A DNA stretch of 64,000 nt from Polyodon spathula (Eukaryota > Chordata > Actinopteri > Acipenseriformes > Polyodontidae). The position numbers were made by a program, and so were the translations under genes. The notes under the pieces were generated by a model. That model was given only the letters and a program-made list of their open reading frames with translations. It did no database searches and had not been told where the DNA came from. Shown piece after piece: positions 36,583-46,523 of the stretch. Numbering within the stretch: position 1 is the first letter of the stretch; each line of letters opens with the position of its first letter. Where the stretch lies: contig NC_054558.1 of the NCBI RefSeq assembly GCF_017654505.1, positions 9,746,298 through 9,810,297 of the forward strand. The letters are read 5' to 3'.

Positions 36583-36640
36583 TTACACCACATTTATTTA
36601 TTTTTTACTCAATATCCAATAAAGTTGTTTTGTTATTATT
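20081..36640 (+). CDS. BRPF3: BRPF3, complete coding sequence in 12 coding exons
   Basis: Scaffold of MOZ/MORF/HBO1 acetyltransferase complexes (with ING4/5 and MEAF6); nuclear chromatin reader. The ATG is at 20098 and the stop TAG at 35594-35596. Twelve exons join with AG/GT borders and consistent phases to 3855 nt, 1284 residues; human BRPF3 is about 1205 by memory. Domains in order: EPL1-like N-terminus ([19 protein letters not shown], about 29-47); PHD finger ([14 protein letters not shown], from about 230), zinc knuckle and extended PHD to about 400; basic linker; bromodomain (about 575-695, with KYNGKDT Asn); ING/MEAF6-binding helix region (about 720-775); a 130-residue tandem repeat (785-914); and a PWWP domain ([15 protein letters not shown] to the C-terminus). 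Ending TSSYL matches human. BRPF1 is excluded by C-terminal wording and the MAPK13 neighbour. Confidence 0.96.
20098..21524 (+). CDS. BRPF3: BRPF3 coding exon 1 (N-terminus, PHD-zinc knuckle-ePHD)
   Basis: Acceptor at 20080, 17-nt leader, then ATG with [14 protein letters not shown], as in mammalian BRPF3. It encodes residues 1-475 and two bases of an Arg codon, with donor CACAG/GTGGGT. It includes the PHD1 cysteines ([25 protein letters not shown]), the ePHD ([49 protein letters not shown]) and an acidic run near 420. Residues 113-119 are seven Gly and 121-128 eight His, which I do not recall in human. The large antisense open frame over this exon is a GC-content shadow. Confidence 0.97.
21890..22985. 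mobile_element. Harbinger-like non-autonomous DNA element
   Basis: The left end GGGGCCGTGTTGCAGAACA and the right end, read in reverse AAGGCCATATTACAAAAGCA, are similar inverted termini. Each is followed inward by TCCTAA words and a CTTATCTT-like block. The pattern resembles PIF/Harbinger ends in fish. No transposase frame is present. It contains a 24-A run at about 22099. It sits in the intron after BRPF3 coding exon 1. Confidence 0.45.
23595..23751 (+). CDS. BRPF3: BRPF3 coding exon 2
   Basis: 157 bp after acceptor TTGCACAG. It encodes [20 protein letters not shown] and [20 protein letters not shown], ending with EQ at GTAAGG. Near-identical in wording to human. Confidence 0.97.
24031..24162 (+). 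CDS. BRPF3: BRPF3 coding exon 3 (coiled-coil-like linker)
   Basis: 132 bp, phase 0 at both ends. It encodes [20 protein letters not shown] and [20 protein letters not shown], a charged helix before the bromodomain. Donor GTGAGG. Confidence 0.97.
25074..25148. repeat. Three tandem 25-bp copies
   Basis: GCCCTGTGCTTGTGGGTT plus GGATCCA repeated three times, the last copy diverging. Located in a BRPF3 intron. Confidence 0.85.
25457..25585 (+). CDS. BRPF3: BRPF3 coding exon 4 (bromodomain start)
   Basis: 129 bp after acceptor TTTGCAG. It encodes [19 protein letters not shown] and [19 protein letters not shown], the alpha-Z helix and start of the ZA loop. Donor GTACCT. Confidence 0.97.
26256..26568 (+). 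CDS. BRPF3: BRPF3 coding exon 5 (bromodomain core)
   Basis: 313 bp. It encodes [37 protein letters not shown] with the acetyl-lysine-binding Asn, and [18 protein letters not shown], ending in FYRFSWED plus one base at donor GTCAGT. Confidence 0.97.
27118..27735 (+). CDS. BRPF3: BRPF3 coding exon 6 (ING/MEAF6-binding region plus tandem repeat)
   Basis: Acceptor GAACGCAG. It begins [20 protein letters not shown], continues [20 protein letters not shown], then runs open through ten 13-residue repeats to donor GCAG/GTGTGT. A stronger donor (GGG/GTAAGA, exon end 27276) lies before the repeats in the same phase, so the last 459 nt (153 codons) may be optional or even intronic. In favour of coding: no stop in 459 nt, a 39-bp unit divisible by 3, and a HNGE motif where human has SNGE. 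Start and first 157 nt are secure; the 3' border is moderate. Confidence 0.8.
27312..27701 (+). repeat. BRPF3: 39-bp minisatellite in BRPF3 exon 6, 10 copies
   Basis: Ten exact-length units encode [13 protein letters not shown] and variants ([78 protein letters not shown]). The first four are almost identical at DNA level, pointing to recent expansion from the 5' side. GEETD is the constant core. The frame is kept throughout. Confidence 0.95.
28235..28684 (+). CDS. BRPF3: BRPF3 coding exon 7
   Basis: 450 bp after acceptor TTATTACAG. Its first residues [19 protein letters not shown] match human DSKLPPPPTLEPTGP. Later come [23 protein letters not shown] and [19 protein letters not shown], all landmarks of BRPF3. 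Low-complexity linker of the protein. Donor GTGAGG, phase 1. Confidence 0.95.
29580..30140 (-). mobile_element. Non-coding LINE-derived fragment, minus orientation
   Basis: Begins with TTTATTTATTTATACATTTATTG and GTAGCGCTTTTTATA, which in reverse is the tail type seen on L2 elements. It continues with TTTTGGAGCGCTACAAGAAAA, CCTCGGAGTAACCAGCAG and CATTGAGGGTCTTGTAAGTT, blocks I recall from fish repeats. No frame survives. Family assignment is tentative. Confidence 0.4.
30401..30442. repeat. (AAT)n microsatellite
   Basis: About 14 AAT triplets in the long BRPF3 intron. A shorter (ATT)n lies at about 28084-28106. Confidence 0.95.
31345..33665 (+). repeat. 2.3-kb (GT)n plus TGGTTGCAGTAATGATGATG compound array
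   Basis: About 50 units of variable length, each made of GTGCTGGTTGCAGTAATGA, a GATGATG tail and a GT run of 5-25 units. It lies in the BRPF3 intron before coding exon 8 and ends only about 15 nt before that exon's acceptor. Long minus-strand His/Thr frames here are artefacts of the repeat. Confidence 0.97.
33680..33773 (+). CDS. BRPF3: BRPF3 coding exon 8
   Basis: 94 bp after acceptor CTTTGCACAG. It encodes [17 protein letters not shown], matching human [17 protein letters not shown], then [13 protein letters not shown]. Donor GG/GTAAGA. Skipping it would shift the frame. Confidence 0.95.
34088..34185 (+). CDS. BRPF3: BRPF3 coding exon 9
   Basis: 98 bp after acceptor TCTTGCAG. It encodes [20 protein letters not shown] and NGDSDYTST, nearly identical to human. 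Donor ACAG/GTAGGA. Confidence 0.96.
34209..34298. repeat. Perfect 45-bp tandem duplication after exon 9 donor
   Basis: Two adjacent identical 45-bp copies containing GCGCTGGGTCCTCTGGAGCC and GGGCGCTCAGCCCCGCCG. They begin 24 bp after the exon 9 boundary. Confidence 0.95.
34561..34658 (+). CDS. BRPF3: BRPF3 coding exon 10 (PWWP start)
   Basis: 98 bp after acceptor TTTTTGATAG. It encodes [20 protein letters not shown] and [10 protein letters not shown], the first strand of the PWWP fold, with SYPA in place of the PWWP signature as in other BRPFs. Donor GTGAGT. Confidence 0.96.
34854..35008 (+). CDS. BRPF3: BRPF3 coding exon 11 (PWWP middle)
   Basis: 155 bp after acceptor ATTGTCAG. It encodes [32 protein letters not shown] and [12 protein letters not shown], part of the aromatic cage and beta barrel. 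It ends two bases into a Trp codon at donor GTGAGT. Confidence 0.97.
35413..35596 (+). CDS. BRPF3: BRPF3 coding exon 12 (PWWP end, stop)
   Basis: Acceptor GACCCCAG. The codons encode [40 protein letters not shown] and the terminal FITSSYL, then TAG. It is almost identical to the mammalian C-terminus. Confidence 0.97.
36419..36424 (+). terminator. BRPF3: Poly(A) signal, proximal, BRPF3
   Basis: AATAAA 823 nt after the stop codon, followed by a T-rich stretch. Use would avoid the second TA tract. Confidence 0.5.
36618..36623 (+). terminator. BRPF3: Poly(A) signal, distal, BRPF3
   Basis: AATAAA followed within 10 nt by GTTGTTTTGTTATTATT, a good GU-rich downstream element. Confidence 0.5.
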
Positions 36641-37779
36641 CTCGTTATTATTGCTAGCTATTCTTTTTAATCTGCACTTTGATTATTAAGATGCTTATGG
36701 AGGAGCAGGCATAGTTGACTTCTTTTTGTATTGATTTTTCTTTGAATTTCCATTCTATAAGCTTCATACTCCTTGCTTAAACTACAAACTGACGGGGGTG
36801 AAGCTGTAGTATATGGTGGGTGTAAGCACAGCCCTCTGATCCAGCAAGCAAAAGAACTATGAGGAGCCATCTTTAAAGGGTTAAACCTCGTAACTATTGT
36901 CAGTGAGCCCTGACACGTACATAATTGATTCCCCTGCTACATTAAAGCTCTATTCCTCTTTCCTGGTAGTTTGTAAAAGTAATTGCTGTTCATTATCTGA
37001 CAACAGCAATACTGGGAAGTGGACCTGGCGTGAGATAAAATTACGAGGGAGTGTGTACTTTGCTGCCGGTTTTTCTCTGTTGAATAAGCAAGGTATGTGT
37101 TGTTTTTTGTATAATTGCCAATACAATATATAGGTATTCATTTGAATGGAGAGTTTTCAAATGGGAAACATTGCTGATGGAAATGATGACAGCATTCACT
37201 AAAATAAAATGGAAAGTTCTGCTGTCTAAACCCCCCAGTGTGACATCCATACGAAAAGGTGACCTTTTGATAAAGGTTAGTAGTGAATCAGTAGCATGCT
37301 TTGGCTCCAGATGCTGCCGCTGCTCTGAGTCTGGGTGCTGTGGTGGATATGCCAGCACAGCTGTTTGCACTGACCCTGCACAGCTGCCATTCAGGTAGAA
37401 CTCAGTGCAGGGAGCCACATGTCTGATCTGATCATTGCCTAACAGGGCCTGTTCTATCAAACCAGATTGCCTGTGCAAGTGATTGAGATGTTGAGACGAG
37501 TCCAGGACCTTTACTTTCTCATTATAGCCATGTGGCTCGTTGCTGGGCCGAAGCCTGAATATTCTATTCATCCCCCAGTGTGTCTTGCATGATGATGAAG
37601 ATAACCCAAAGACATTTCACAAACACCTATTAAACTTGACATTGTTTCCAACACCCCCCCCCCCCCCCCCCCCCCCTTCTAGTATTCTATAATTCACCTC
37701 TGCTGGGAGGGACACATATAAACTGCAACTGTTGGAATTTGTGATACAAACACTATGGTTACTGAGCTCCACAGAGTTC

Positions 37780-37905
37780 ACATGCAGTAAGATGAAGACA
37801 GCAGTAGAGGGCAGCGTAGTGGAGCTCTGCAGGGTTCACACTCGGTAAGAGGAAGACACCAGTAGAGGGCAACATAGTGGAGCTCTGCAGGGTTCACACG
37901 CAGTC
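37780..37905. repeat. Two to three imperfect tandem copies, about 60-70 bp
   Basis: Copies share CAGTAGAGGGCA, GTGGAGCTCTGCAGGGTTCA and AAGACACCAG-like words. Confidence 0.75.
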
Positions 37906-38051
37906 TTCTCTCACTGTTCCATTCTGCCAGTCCCACAGCCAGGGAGATGACCTCGTTAGTGTTTGTGTGAGCCAGGTGGACGCACGTCCAGGACTCAACA
38001 GTTCCCAGTATTGCTGTGCAAAGCGTTCTTATCAACGGCAAGTGAACAGGG

Positions 38052-38195
38052 CGTGTCTTCTCATCTGTCAAGCAGGCCAATGAGTTAAGACGAGAAGAAT
38101 CAGGGCATGTCTTCTCATCTGTCAAGCAGGCCAATGGGTTAAGACGAGGAGAATCAGGGCGTGTCTACTCATCTGTCAAGCAGGCCAATGGGGTT
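38052..38195. repeat. Tandem repeat, about 61 bp, 2.5 copies
   Basis: Copies share TCTTCTCATCTGTCAAGCAG, GCCAATGGGTTAAGACGAG and AATCAGGGC. Each has a CCAAT word. Confidence 0.85.
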
Positions 38196-40525
38196 TCAGA
38201 TGATATATGAACGTTAACCGCAGCGACAGAACATCACAACCTCCCCTGCTTTGGATTAAAAGTGGATCTGGTTTGTACCAGCTCATCATGCACTTCAGGC
38301 TCTTAGGTAGCTTTGCTTGTGCGAAATTTTAAAAAGGTGAACAGATACCCGGGGACTACCTTAAATGGATTTACCATAGTAACAATTCAACTTCACATGC
38401 TCCATAGACTAGATTAACCAGTTCCTGTACTGTAGGTCAGAGTCATGCCAGTGTTCTCACTGCAATCAGAGAGTGTGGCCCTAGAGCACTATAATGCAGG
38501 GGCGGTGATGATACAGCTGAAAAGTCTTTGCATATTTCTTTCTTGCCTTGGCGATTCTGTACTTCAAGCTGTGAAATTAATGGCAGGCACTTCTGGTGGG
38601 ATCTTGCCTGTTCTAGGGCTCTCACTGATTTTTTTTTTTTGCTGGACAAATTGGAAATGGACTGTAGAGAAAAGAGAGGTGATGAAATGCATTAGAGTGG
38701 TGCTGATTAATTGAAGGTGCCATGCTGAATCCGAACACCTTAATTACTGGTGCAGGAGGGAGATTTATTGGCAGGGGAAGGAGGGTGGATATTGGAACCG
38801 GCGTGTGATAGAATGAGAAAGAAAGCTAGTTAAGCCTTCTCACTGGAAACATTTTGGAAAATGTAAAGTGAAGGTGTCTGATTCAATAGAGCTGCAATGC
38901 ACATGTGCCATTAAAGGCATTTAAATAAAGAAAGAGTCTGTGGATCGAACATGAGTTACAGAACAAATCAGTCTGTTTTACTGTGCAGTAAAGCAGCGGC
39001 TGGGTGTTAGGAACAGAAAGAGTGCTAATCACCTGAGGAGAAATGATGCTTGCCAAGTTGACATCAGGGCACCACGTATGTCTACTTGACTTATTGTAAG
39101 TTCTACCTTAGATTGGAATAAGAGTTAGAAACAATATCTCTTCGCATCTTCCACAGCACTTTTTCCCCATGCCAAACTGAGCATGATTCACTCAAACACT
39201 ACAAATGAATGTCTAACATTGACATCAGCAGTAATAATGATAAATGGCAGGATCTCAGGAGCATGTTCCTAACTGGCCCTTCATGCTGAATGCAAATACA
39301 ATGCAGTCACAGTTTAACCCTGGGCTCTGCTAATATACTAGATGTGAATGCACTGAAAGCTCTGGTCCAACTGGAAAGCGAATGATGAGGGATTGAGGCA
39401 TATGTCCTCTGCTGTCGTGTATTTGTAAAGTACTGAAGCTTGTTTTGATCTGCACAGACTTTTTGCACAGCACAATACGTCTGCCTGCATTGTCCCACAG
39501 GCAAATCTGCATGCAGGGAATTGATCAAATAGACACACAGCCACAGACTACATGGATGCTGAAAAGTGGAAGGTTGTGCCAGTGATGAATGGGGTCTGCC
39601 ATCCAACCGATTGGAGATAAAAGGAGAAATCCTGCAAGAGGTTAGATTAAAAGGCCCGGCAGAGTCGGGGTGAATGCTTGCCAAAACTTGAGTACACAGG
39701 TCCGGTGATAAGGAGGACAGCACTCAGCCTGGCGAGGCAAATGAAAGCCTCCATCCTCATTTTGTGAAATTAAAGGGACACTTCATACCATCCACATTTT
39801 TAGAGCTGCGTTCCTCCCATGGTCAACTTTCAACTTTAGGTCATAGAAACAGGTTGAAAAGGGACACGGGCTGGAATAGTTTGTTTTAATGTTATTTAAT
39901 GATCTTTGCAGAAACAGCATTAGAGAGCGATGGAGTTTCCCTGTAAGACTTTATTTGTTGTAAAGCTGTATCTCCTTTATTTTGCTCTACCCCAATCAGA
40001 GCCTGTTTATTCCCTGTGTTACAGATGAAAACAGCACTCACAGGTTTAGAGGGGGAGCCACATCCAAGGTGTTAAAAGCCTTTCAGTTTGCTCTTAACTA
40101 AAACATACTTGCAGAGCACTTGAGCGACTGCCTCACACCTGCTTTCACTTTAGGTAGGGCTCTCTGGAGCATGTCTCATTCGAGTCTCTCTCTGTTGTGT
40201 GAGGGAAACAAGGAGTACGTACTTAGGGAGCCAGTACGGTGTTTCACAAATAGCCAATTGGGAAAATAAAAGTGAAAGAAAAAGAAAAAAAGCAGCAGAG
40301 AGAAAAGTGGTTCTAACTGAAAAGTCGATCATTTTAAATGTTACCTCCTCCAGGGCGCCAGACAATAACTCAACCCAATGAGCCCCATCTTCACACAACA
40401 CGATCTTTCAGTATTAATCACGCTTCATAATGCTGAACAACATGCAGAGCACTGAAGCTGTTTAAAGACTGTGCTCACGTTAAAATAGAAGGAGCTTATA
40501 GTGAAAGTGGGGCTACATCATATTG

Positions 40526-41049
40526 ATACTCTTAAGAACATAAGAACATAAGAACATAAGAAAGTTTACAAACGAGAGGAGGCCATTCGGCCCATCTTGC
40601 TCGTTTGGTTGTTAGTAGCTTATTGATCCCAAAATCTCATCAAGCAGCTTCTTGAAGGATCCCAGGGTGTCATCTTCAACAACATTACTGGGGAGTTGAT
40701 TCCAGACCCTCACAATTCTCTGTGTAAAAAAGTGTCTCCTATTTTCTGTTCTGAATGCCCCTTTTTCTAAACTCCATTTGTGACCCCTGGTCCTTGTTTC
40801 TTTTTTCAGGCTGAAAAAGTCCCTTGGGTCGACACTGTCAATACCTTTTAGAATTTTGAATGCTTGAATTAGGTCGCCACGTAGTCTTCTTTGTTCAAGA
40901 CTGAACAGATTCAATTCTTTTAGCCTGTCTGCATATGACATGCCTTTTAAGCCCGGAATAATTCTGGTCGCTCTTCTTTGCACTCTTTCTAGAGCAGCAA
41001 TATCTTTTTTATAGCGAGGTGACCAGAACTGCACACAATATTCAAGATG
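40526..41049 (-). mobile_element. CR1-type LINE copy 2, strongly 5'-truncated
   Basis: Same family and orientation as the copy at 9365. It has four AAGAACAT-type terminal repeats at the low end, then the 3'-terminal ORF2 coding (HLEYCVQFWSPRYKKDIAAL to LLDEILGSISY). It ends abruptly at about 41049 next to GAAGAAGAAG. Confidence 0.92.
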
Positions 41050-42048
41050 AGAAGAAGAAGTCAAGAAGACTTGAAGTTGATTAATGGTAAAACAGCTTCC
41101 ATTGTAAAGATTCGAGTTTTGGTCGTCACTTGTGGCCGCATTCCCTTCACATTGTTATCTTTTACTGAACTGACTTCTGTGTCTTGTAAATCTGGACGAA
41201 GGTTTATTTCATTTGTTCATGTTTTAATCTTGATGTTGCACAAATAAAAGTTATTGGTGAACAAATTACGAGTGTGCATACTCTTTGAATATATATTATC
41301 CAGCACTGGATTCAGTGAATGGCGCGAGGTACCTGGACTTTATATAATGTATGTCTAAAATATCCTGCCCAGTGCATCCTGCAGCGGGAATCATCTGGTA
41401 CTGTTTCAGGGCTGGGGTCCCAAAGCCATGTAGTGGAAGAGCGGAGGTTGAGAAGTGGGAGCTAATGCACAAGTAAGGAGCCATACAATGAATGCAGTCA
41501 ACAGCAACTTAATATGTAAATAAATATCTATCTGTGTCACTGGGAATATTCAAACTTGGGGCTTTATCTTCAGCTAAGTAGACTGCCAAAGCTTTATCTC
41601 AAATGGTAAACAAATTAAGTTAGCTGGCACGAGGTGGGCAAGGAGGAACTATTAGCTCTTTTTTAATCAGCCTTATTTCTATTTATCAGCTGTCAAACCT
41701 AATGCAAATTATTAATCACATGGTGCTCGTACAGTGTAACATGATTAGAAATTCAGATCACAGGCTATAGCAACTCTAGCAAGCAAACTTTTTGAAAAAT
41801 GTTGCGATTATTGGTGCTCGTTTAGCTGTTGGTAATTAGAGATTGTTTAAGCTTTTGGGCAGCGTTTGACCTAGAGCAGTTTCTTCGTCGAGGTAAAGTT
41901 TTATTAAAGCTCATTTAGTGAGTCAGCACCGCCATGTGCAAATGTTTATGACCTGCCTAATTGGGAGGAGAGGAGTCTGAGGTCCAGCTCTGTCACTCAG
42001 TGTGAGAATGTAATTGGTATTCAGTGACAGGTCATGTGGCACTGTCAT
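41050..42048. other. Intergenic, no gene; possible conserved element
   Basis: No coding. At about 41687-41725, CAGCTGTCAAA, ATGCAAAT and ATTAATCAC occur within 40 bp: E-box, TALE-type TGTCA, octamer and homeodomain words. The cluster is enhancer-like, but this is only a composition argument. Confidence 0.3.
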
Positions 42049-42049
42049 G

Positions 42050-45000
42050 AGCATTAACAACAGCCTGCACAATCACAGTCCAGCAGCACTGCCACACTAG
42101 AGCATTAACACCAGCCTGCATAATCACAGTCCAGCAGTACTGCCACACTAGAGCATTAACAACAGCCTGCACAATCACAGTCCAGCAGCACTGCCACACT
42201 AGAGCATTAACAACAGCCTGCACAATCACAATCCAGCAGCACTGCCACACTAGAGCATTAACAACAGCCTGCACAATCACAGTCCAGCAGCACTGCCACA
42301 CTAGAGCATTAACAACAGCCTGCACAATCAATCACAGTCCAGCATTAACACCAGCACTGTCCACACACTGCCAGAGCATTAACACCAGCCTGCACAATCA
42401 CAATCCAGCAGCACTGCCACACTAGAGCATTAACAACAGCCTGCACAATCACAGTCCAGCAGCACTGCCACACTAGAGCATTAACAACAGCCTGCACAAT
42501 CACAGTCCAGCAGCACTGCCACACTAGAGCATTAACACCAGCCTGCACAATCACAGTCCAGCAGCACTCCACACTAGCATTAACACTGCCACACAGTCCA
42601 GAGCATTAACATTAACACCTGCCTGCACAATCACAGTCCAGCAGCACTGCCACACTAGAGCATTAACAACAGCCTGCACAATCACAGTCCAGCAGCACTG
42701 CCACACTAGAGCATTAACACCAGCCTGCACAATCACAGTCCAGCAGCACTGCCACACTAGAGCATTAACACCAGCCTGCACAATCACAGTCCAGCAGCAC
42801 TGCCACACTAGAGCATTAACAACAGCCTGCACAATCACAGTCCAGCAGCACTGCCACACTAGAGCATTAACACCAGCCTGCACAATCACAGTCCAGCAGC
42901 ACTGCCACACTAGAGCATTAACAACAGCCTGCACAATCACAGTCCAGCAGCACTGCCACACTAGAGCATTAACACCAGCCTGCACAATCACAGTCCAGCA
43001 GCACTGCCACACTAGAGCATTAACAACAGCCTGCACAATCACAGTCCAGCAGCACTGCCACACTAGAGCATTAACACCAGCCTGCACAATCACAGTCCAG
43101 CAGCACTGCCACACTAGAGCATTAACAACAGCCTGCACAATCACAGTCCAGCAGCACTGCCACACTAGAGCATTAACAACAGCCTGCACAATCACAATCC
43201 AGCAGCACTGCCACACTAGAGCATTAACAACAGCCTGCACAATCACAGTCCAGCAGCACTTAGAGCATTAACAGCCTGCACAATCACAGTCCAGCAGCAC
43301 TGCCACACTAGAGCATTAACAACAGCCTGCACAATCACAGTCCAGCAGCACTGCCACACTAGAGCATTAACAACAGCCTGCACAATCACAGTCCAGCAGC
43401 ACTGCCACACTAGAGCATTAACAACAGCCTGCACAATCACAGTCCAGCAGCACTGCCACACTAGAGCATTAACACCAGCCTGCACAATCACAGTCCAGCA
43501 GCACTGCCACACTAGAGCATTAACAACAGCCTGCAGTCCAGCAGCACTGCACACTAGAGCATTAACACAGCCTGCACAATCACAGCAACACTCCAGCATT
43601 AACAACAACACTGCCACACCAGAGCATGCACTGCCACACTAGAGCATTAACAACAGCCTGCACAATCACAGTCCAGCAGCACTGCCACACAAGAGCATTA
43701 ACACCAGCCTGCACAATCACAATCCAGCAACACTGCCACACTAGAGCATTAACAACAGCCTGCCTCACAGCCAGCAATCACAACAGCCTGCATAATCACA
43801 GTCCAGCAGCACTGCCACACTAGAGCATTAACAACAGCCTGCACAATCACAGTCCAGCAGCACTGCCACACTAGAGCATTAACACCAGCCTGCATAATCA
43901 CAGTCCAGCAGCACTGCCACACTAGAGCATTAACAACAGCCTGCACAATCACAGTCCAGCAGCACTGCCACACTAGAGCATTAACACCAGCCTGCACAAT
44001 CACAGTCCAGCAGCACTGCCACACTAGAGCATTAACAACAGCCTGCACAATCACAGTCCAGCAGCACTGCCACACTAGAGCATTAACACCAGCCTGCACA
44101 ATCACAATCACAGTCAATCACAGCAGCACCGCCACACTAGAGCATTAACAACAGCCTACACAATCACAGTCCAGCAGCACTGCCACACTAGAGCATTAAC
44201 AACAGCCTGCACAATCACAGTCCAGCAGCACTGCCACACTAGAGCATTAACACCAGCCTGCACAATCACAGTCCAGCAGCACTGCAGCATTAACACCAGC
44301 CTGCCACACTAGAGCATTAACATTAACAGCCTGCACAATCACAGTCCAGCAGCACTGCCACACTAGAGCATTAACACCAGCCTGCACAATCACAGTCCAG
44401 CAGCACTGCCACACTAGAGCATTAACACCAGCCTGCACAATCACAGTCCAGCAGCACTGCCACACTAGAGCATTAACAACAGCCTGCACAATCACAGTCC
44501 AGCAGCACTGCCACACTAGAGCATTAACAACAGCCTGCACAATCACAGTCCAGCAGCACTGCCACACTAGAGCATTAACACCAGCCTGCACAATCACAAT
44601 CCAGCAGCACTGCCACACTAGAGCATTAACAACAGCCTGCACAATCACAGTCCAGCAGCACTGCCACACTAGAGCATTAACACAGCCTGCACAATCACAG
44701 TCCAGCAGCACTGCCACACTAGAGCATTAACACCAGCCTGCGCAATCACAGTCCAGCAGCACTGCCACACTAGAGCATTAACAACAGCCTGCAGCCTGCA
44801 GAGCAATCACAGTCCAGCAGCACTGCCACACTAGAGCATTAACAACAGCCTGCACAATCACAGTCCAGCAGCACTGCCACACTAGAGCATTAACAACAGC
44901 CTGCACAATCACAGTCCAGCAGCACTGCCACACTAGAGCATTAACACCAGCCTGCACAATCACAGTCCAGCAGCACTGCCACACTAGAGCATTAACAACA

Positions 45001-46523
45001 GCCTGCACAATCACAGTCCAGCAGCACTGCCACACTAGAGCATTAACAACAGCCTGCACAATCACAGTCCAGCAGCACTGCCACACTAGAGCATTAACAC
45101 CAGCCTGCACAATCACAGTCCAGCAGCACTGCCACACTAGAGCATTAACAACAGCCTGCACAATCACAGTCCAGCAGCACTGCCACACTAGAGCATTAAC
45201 AACAGCCTGCACAATCACAGTCCAGCAGCACTGCCACACTAGAGCATTAACAACAGCCTGCACAATCACAGTCCAGCAGCACTGCCACACTAGAGCATTA
45301 ACAACAGCCTGCACAATCACAGTCCAGCAGCACTGCCACACTAGAGCATTAACAACAGCCTGCACAATCACAGTCCAGCAGCACTGCCACACTAGAGCAT
45401 TAACACCAGCCTGCACAATCACAGTCCAGCAGCACTGCCACACAGAGCATTAACACTGCACAATCACTCCAGCAGCATTAACATTAACAGCCTGCACAAT
45501 CACAGTCCAGCAGCACTGCCACACTAGAGCATTAACAACAGCCTGCACAATCACAGTCCAGCAGCACTGCCACACTAGAGCATTAACAACAGCCTGCGCA
45601 ATCACAGTCCAGCAGCACTGCCACACTAGAGCATTAACAACAGCCTGCAGCAATCACAGTCCAGCAGCACTGCCACACTAGAGCATTAACAACAGCCTGC
45701 GCAATCACAGTCCAGCAGCACTGCCACACTAGAGCATTAACAACAGCCTGCACAATCACAGTCCAGCAGCACTGCCACACTAGAGCATTAACACCAGCCT
45801 GCACAATCACAGTCCAGCAGCACTGCCACACTAGAGCATTAACAACAGCCTGCACAATCACAGTCCAGCAGCACTGCCACACTAGAGCATTAACACCAGC
45901 CTGCATAATCACAGTCCAGCAGCACTGCCACACTAGAGCATTAACAACAGCCTGCTCAATCACAGTCCAGCAGCACTGCCACACTAGAGCATTAACACCA
46001 GCCTGCACAATCACAGTCCAGCAGCACTGCCACACTAGAGCATTAACACCAGCCTGCACAATCACAATCCAGCAGCACTGCCACACTAGAGCATTAACAC
46101 CAGCCTGCACAATCACAGTCCAGCAGCACTGCCACACTAGAGCATTAACAACAGCCTGCACAATCACAGTCCAGCAGCACTGCCACACTAGAGCATTAAC
46201 AACAGCCTGCACAATCACAGTCCAGCAGCACTGCCACACTAGAGCATTAACAACAGCCTGCACAATCACAGTCCAGCAGCACTGCCACACTAGAGCATTA
46301 ACAACAGCCTGCACAATCACAGTCCAGCAGCACTGCCACACTAGAGCATTAACAACAGCCTGCACAATCACAGTCCAGCAGCACTGCCACACTAGAGCAT
46401 TAACACCAGCCTGCGCAATCACAGTCCAGCAGCACTGCCACACTAGAGCATTAACAACAGCCTGCACAATCACAGTCCAGCAGCACTGCCACACTAGAGC
46501 ATTAACACCAGCCTGCACAATCA
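42050..46523. repeat. 4.5-kb satellite-like array, 51-bp unit, about 85-88 copies
   Basis: Unit of 51 bp containing AGAGCATTAACAACAGCCTG, CACAATCACAGTCCAGCAGC and ACTGCCACACT. Copies are nearly identical, with two alternating versions (AACAACAGCC and AACACCAGCC). A few short disruptions (about 42325-42370, 42560-42615, 43255, 43525-43625, 43760, 44105, 44280-44330, 44790, 45440-45490) break it into blocks. Because 51 is a multiple of 3, minus-strand frames stay open for up to 296 codons, but they begin and end at array defects. Confidence 0.97.

Larger units (their letters stand above)
35597..36640 (+). other. BRPF3: BRPF3 3'UTR
   Basis: AT-rich untranslated sequence after the stop, with two (TA)n tracts (about 36047-36108 and 36519-36575). 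Two poly(A) signals give alternative ends: AATAAA at 36419-36424 and AATAAA at 36618-36623, the second followed by a T/G-rich stretch. The actual end is inferred. Confidence 0.65.
36641..40525. other. Intergenic, no gene seen
   Basis: Unique-looking sequence. Two long minus-strand frames (37571-37041 and 39723-39307) show no recognisable domain and no splice context. It holds a 23-C run at 37654-37676 and small tandem repeats listed separately. Confidence 0.5.

Noticed and set aside
37041..37571. 176-codon minus-strand frame
   Set aside because: No recognisable domain or repeat family, ordinary AT-rich composition; likely chance. A protein search would decide.
39307..39723. 138-codon minus-strand frame
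   Set aside because: No recognisable similarity and no splice context; overlapping frames open in the same region.
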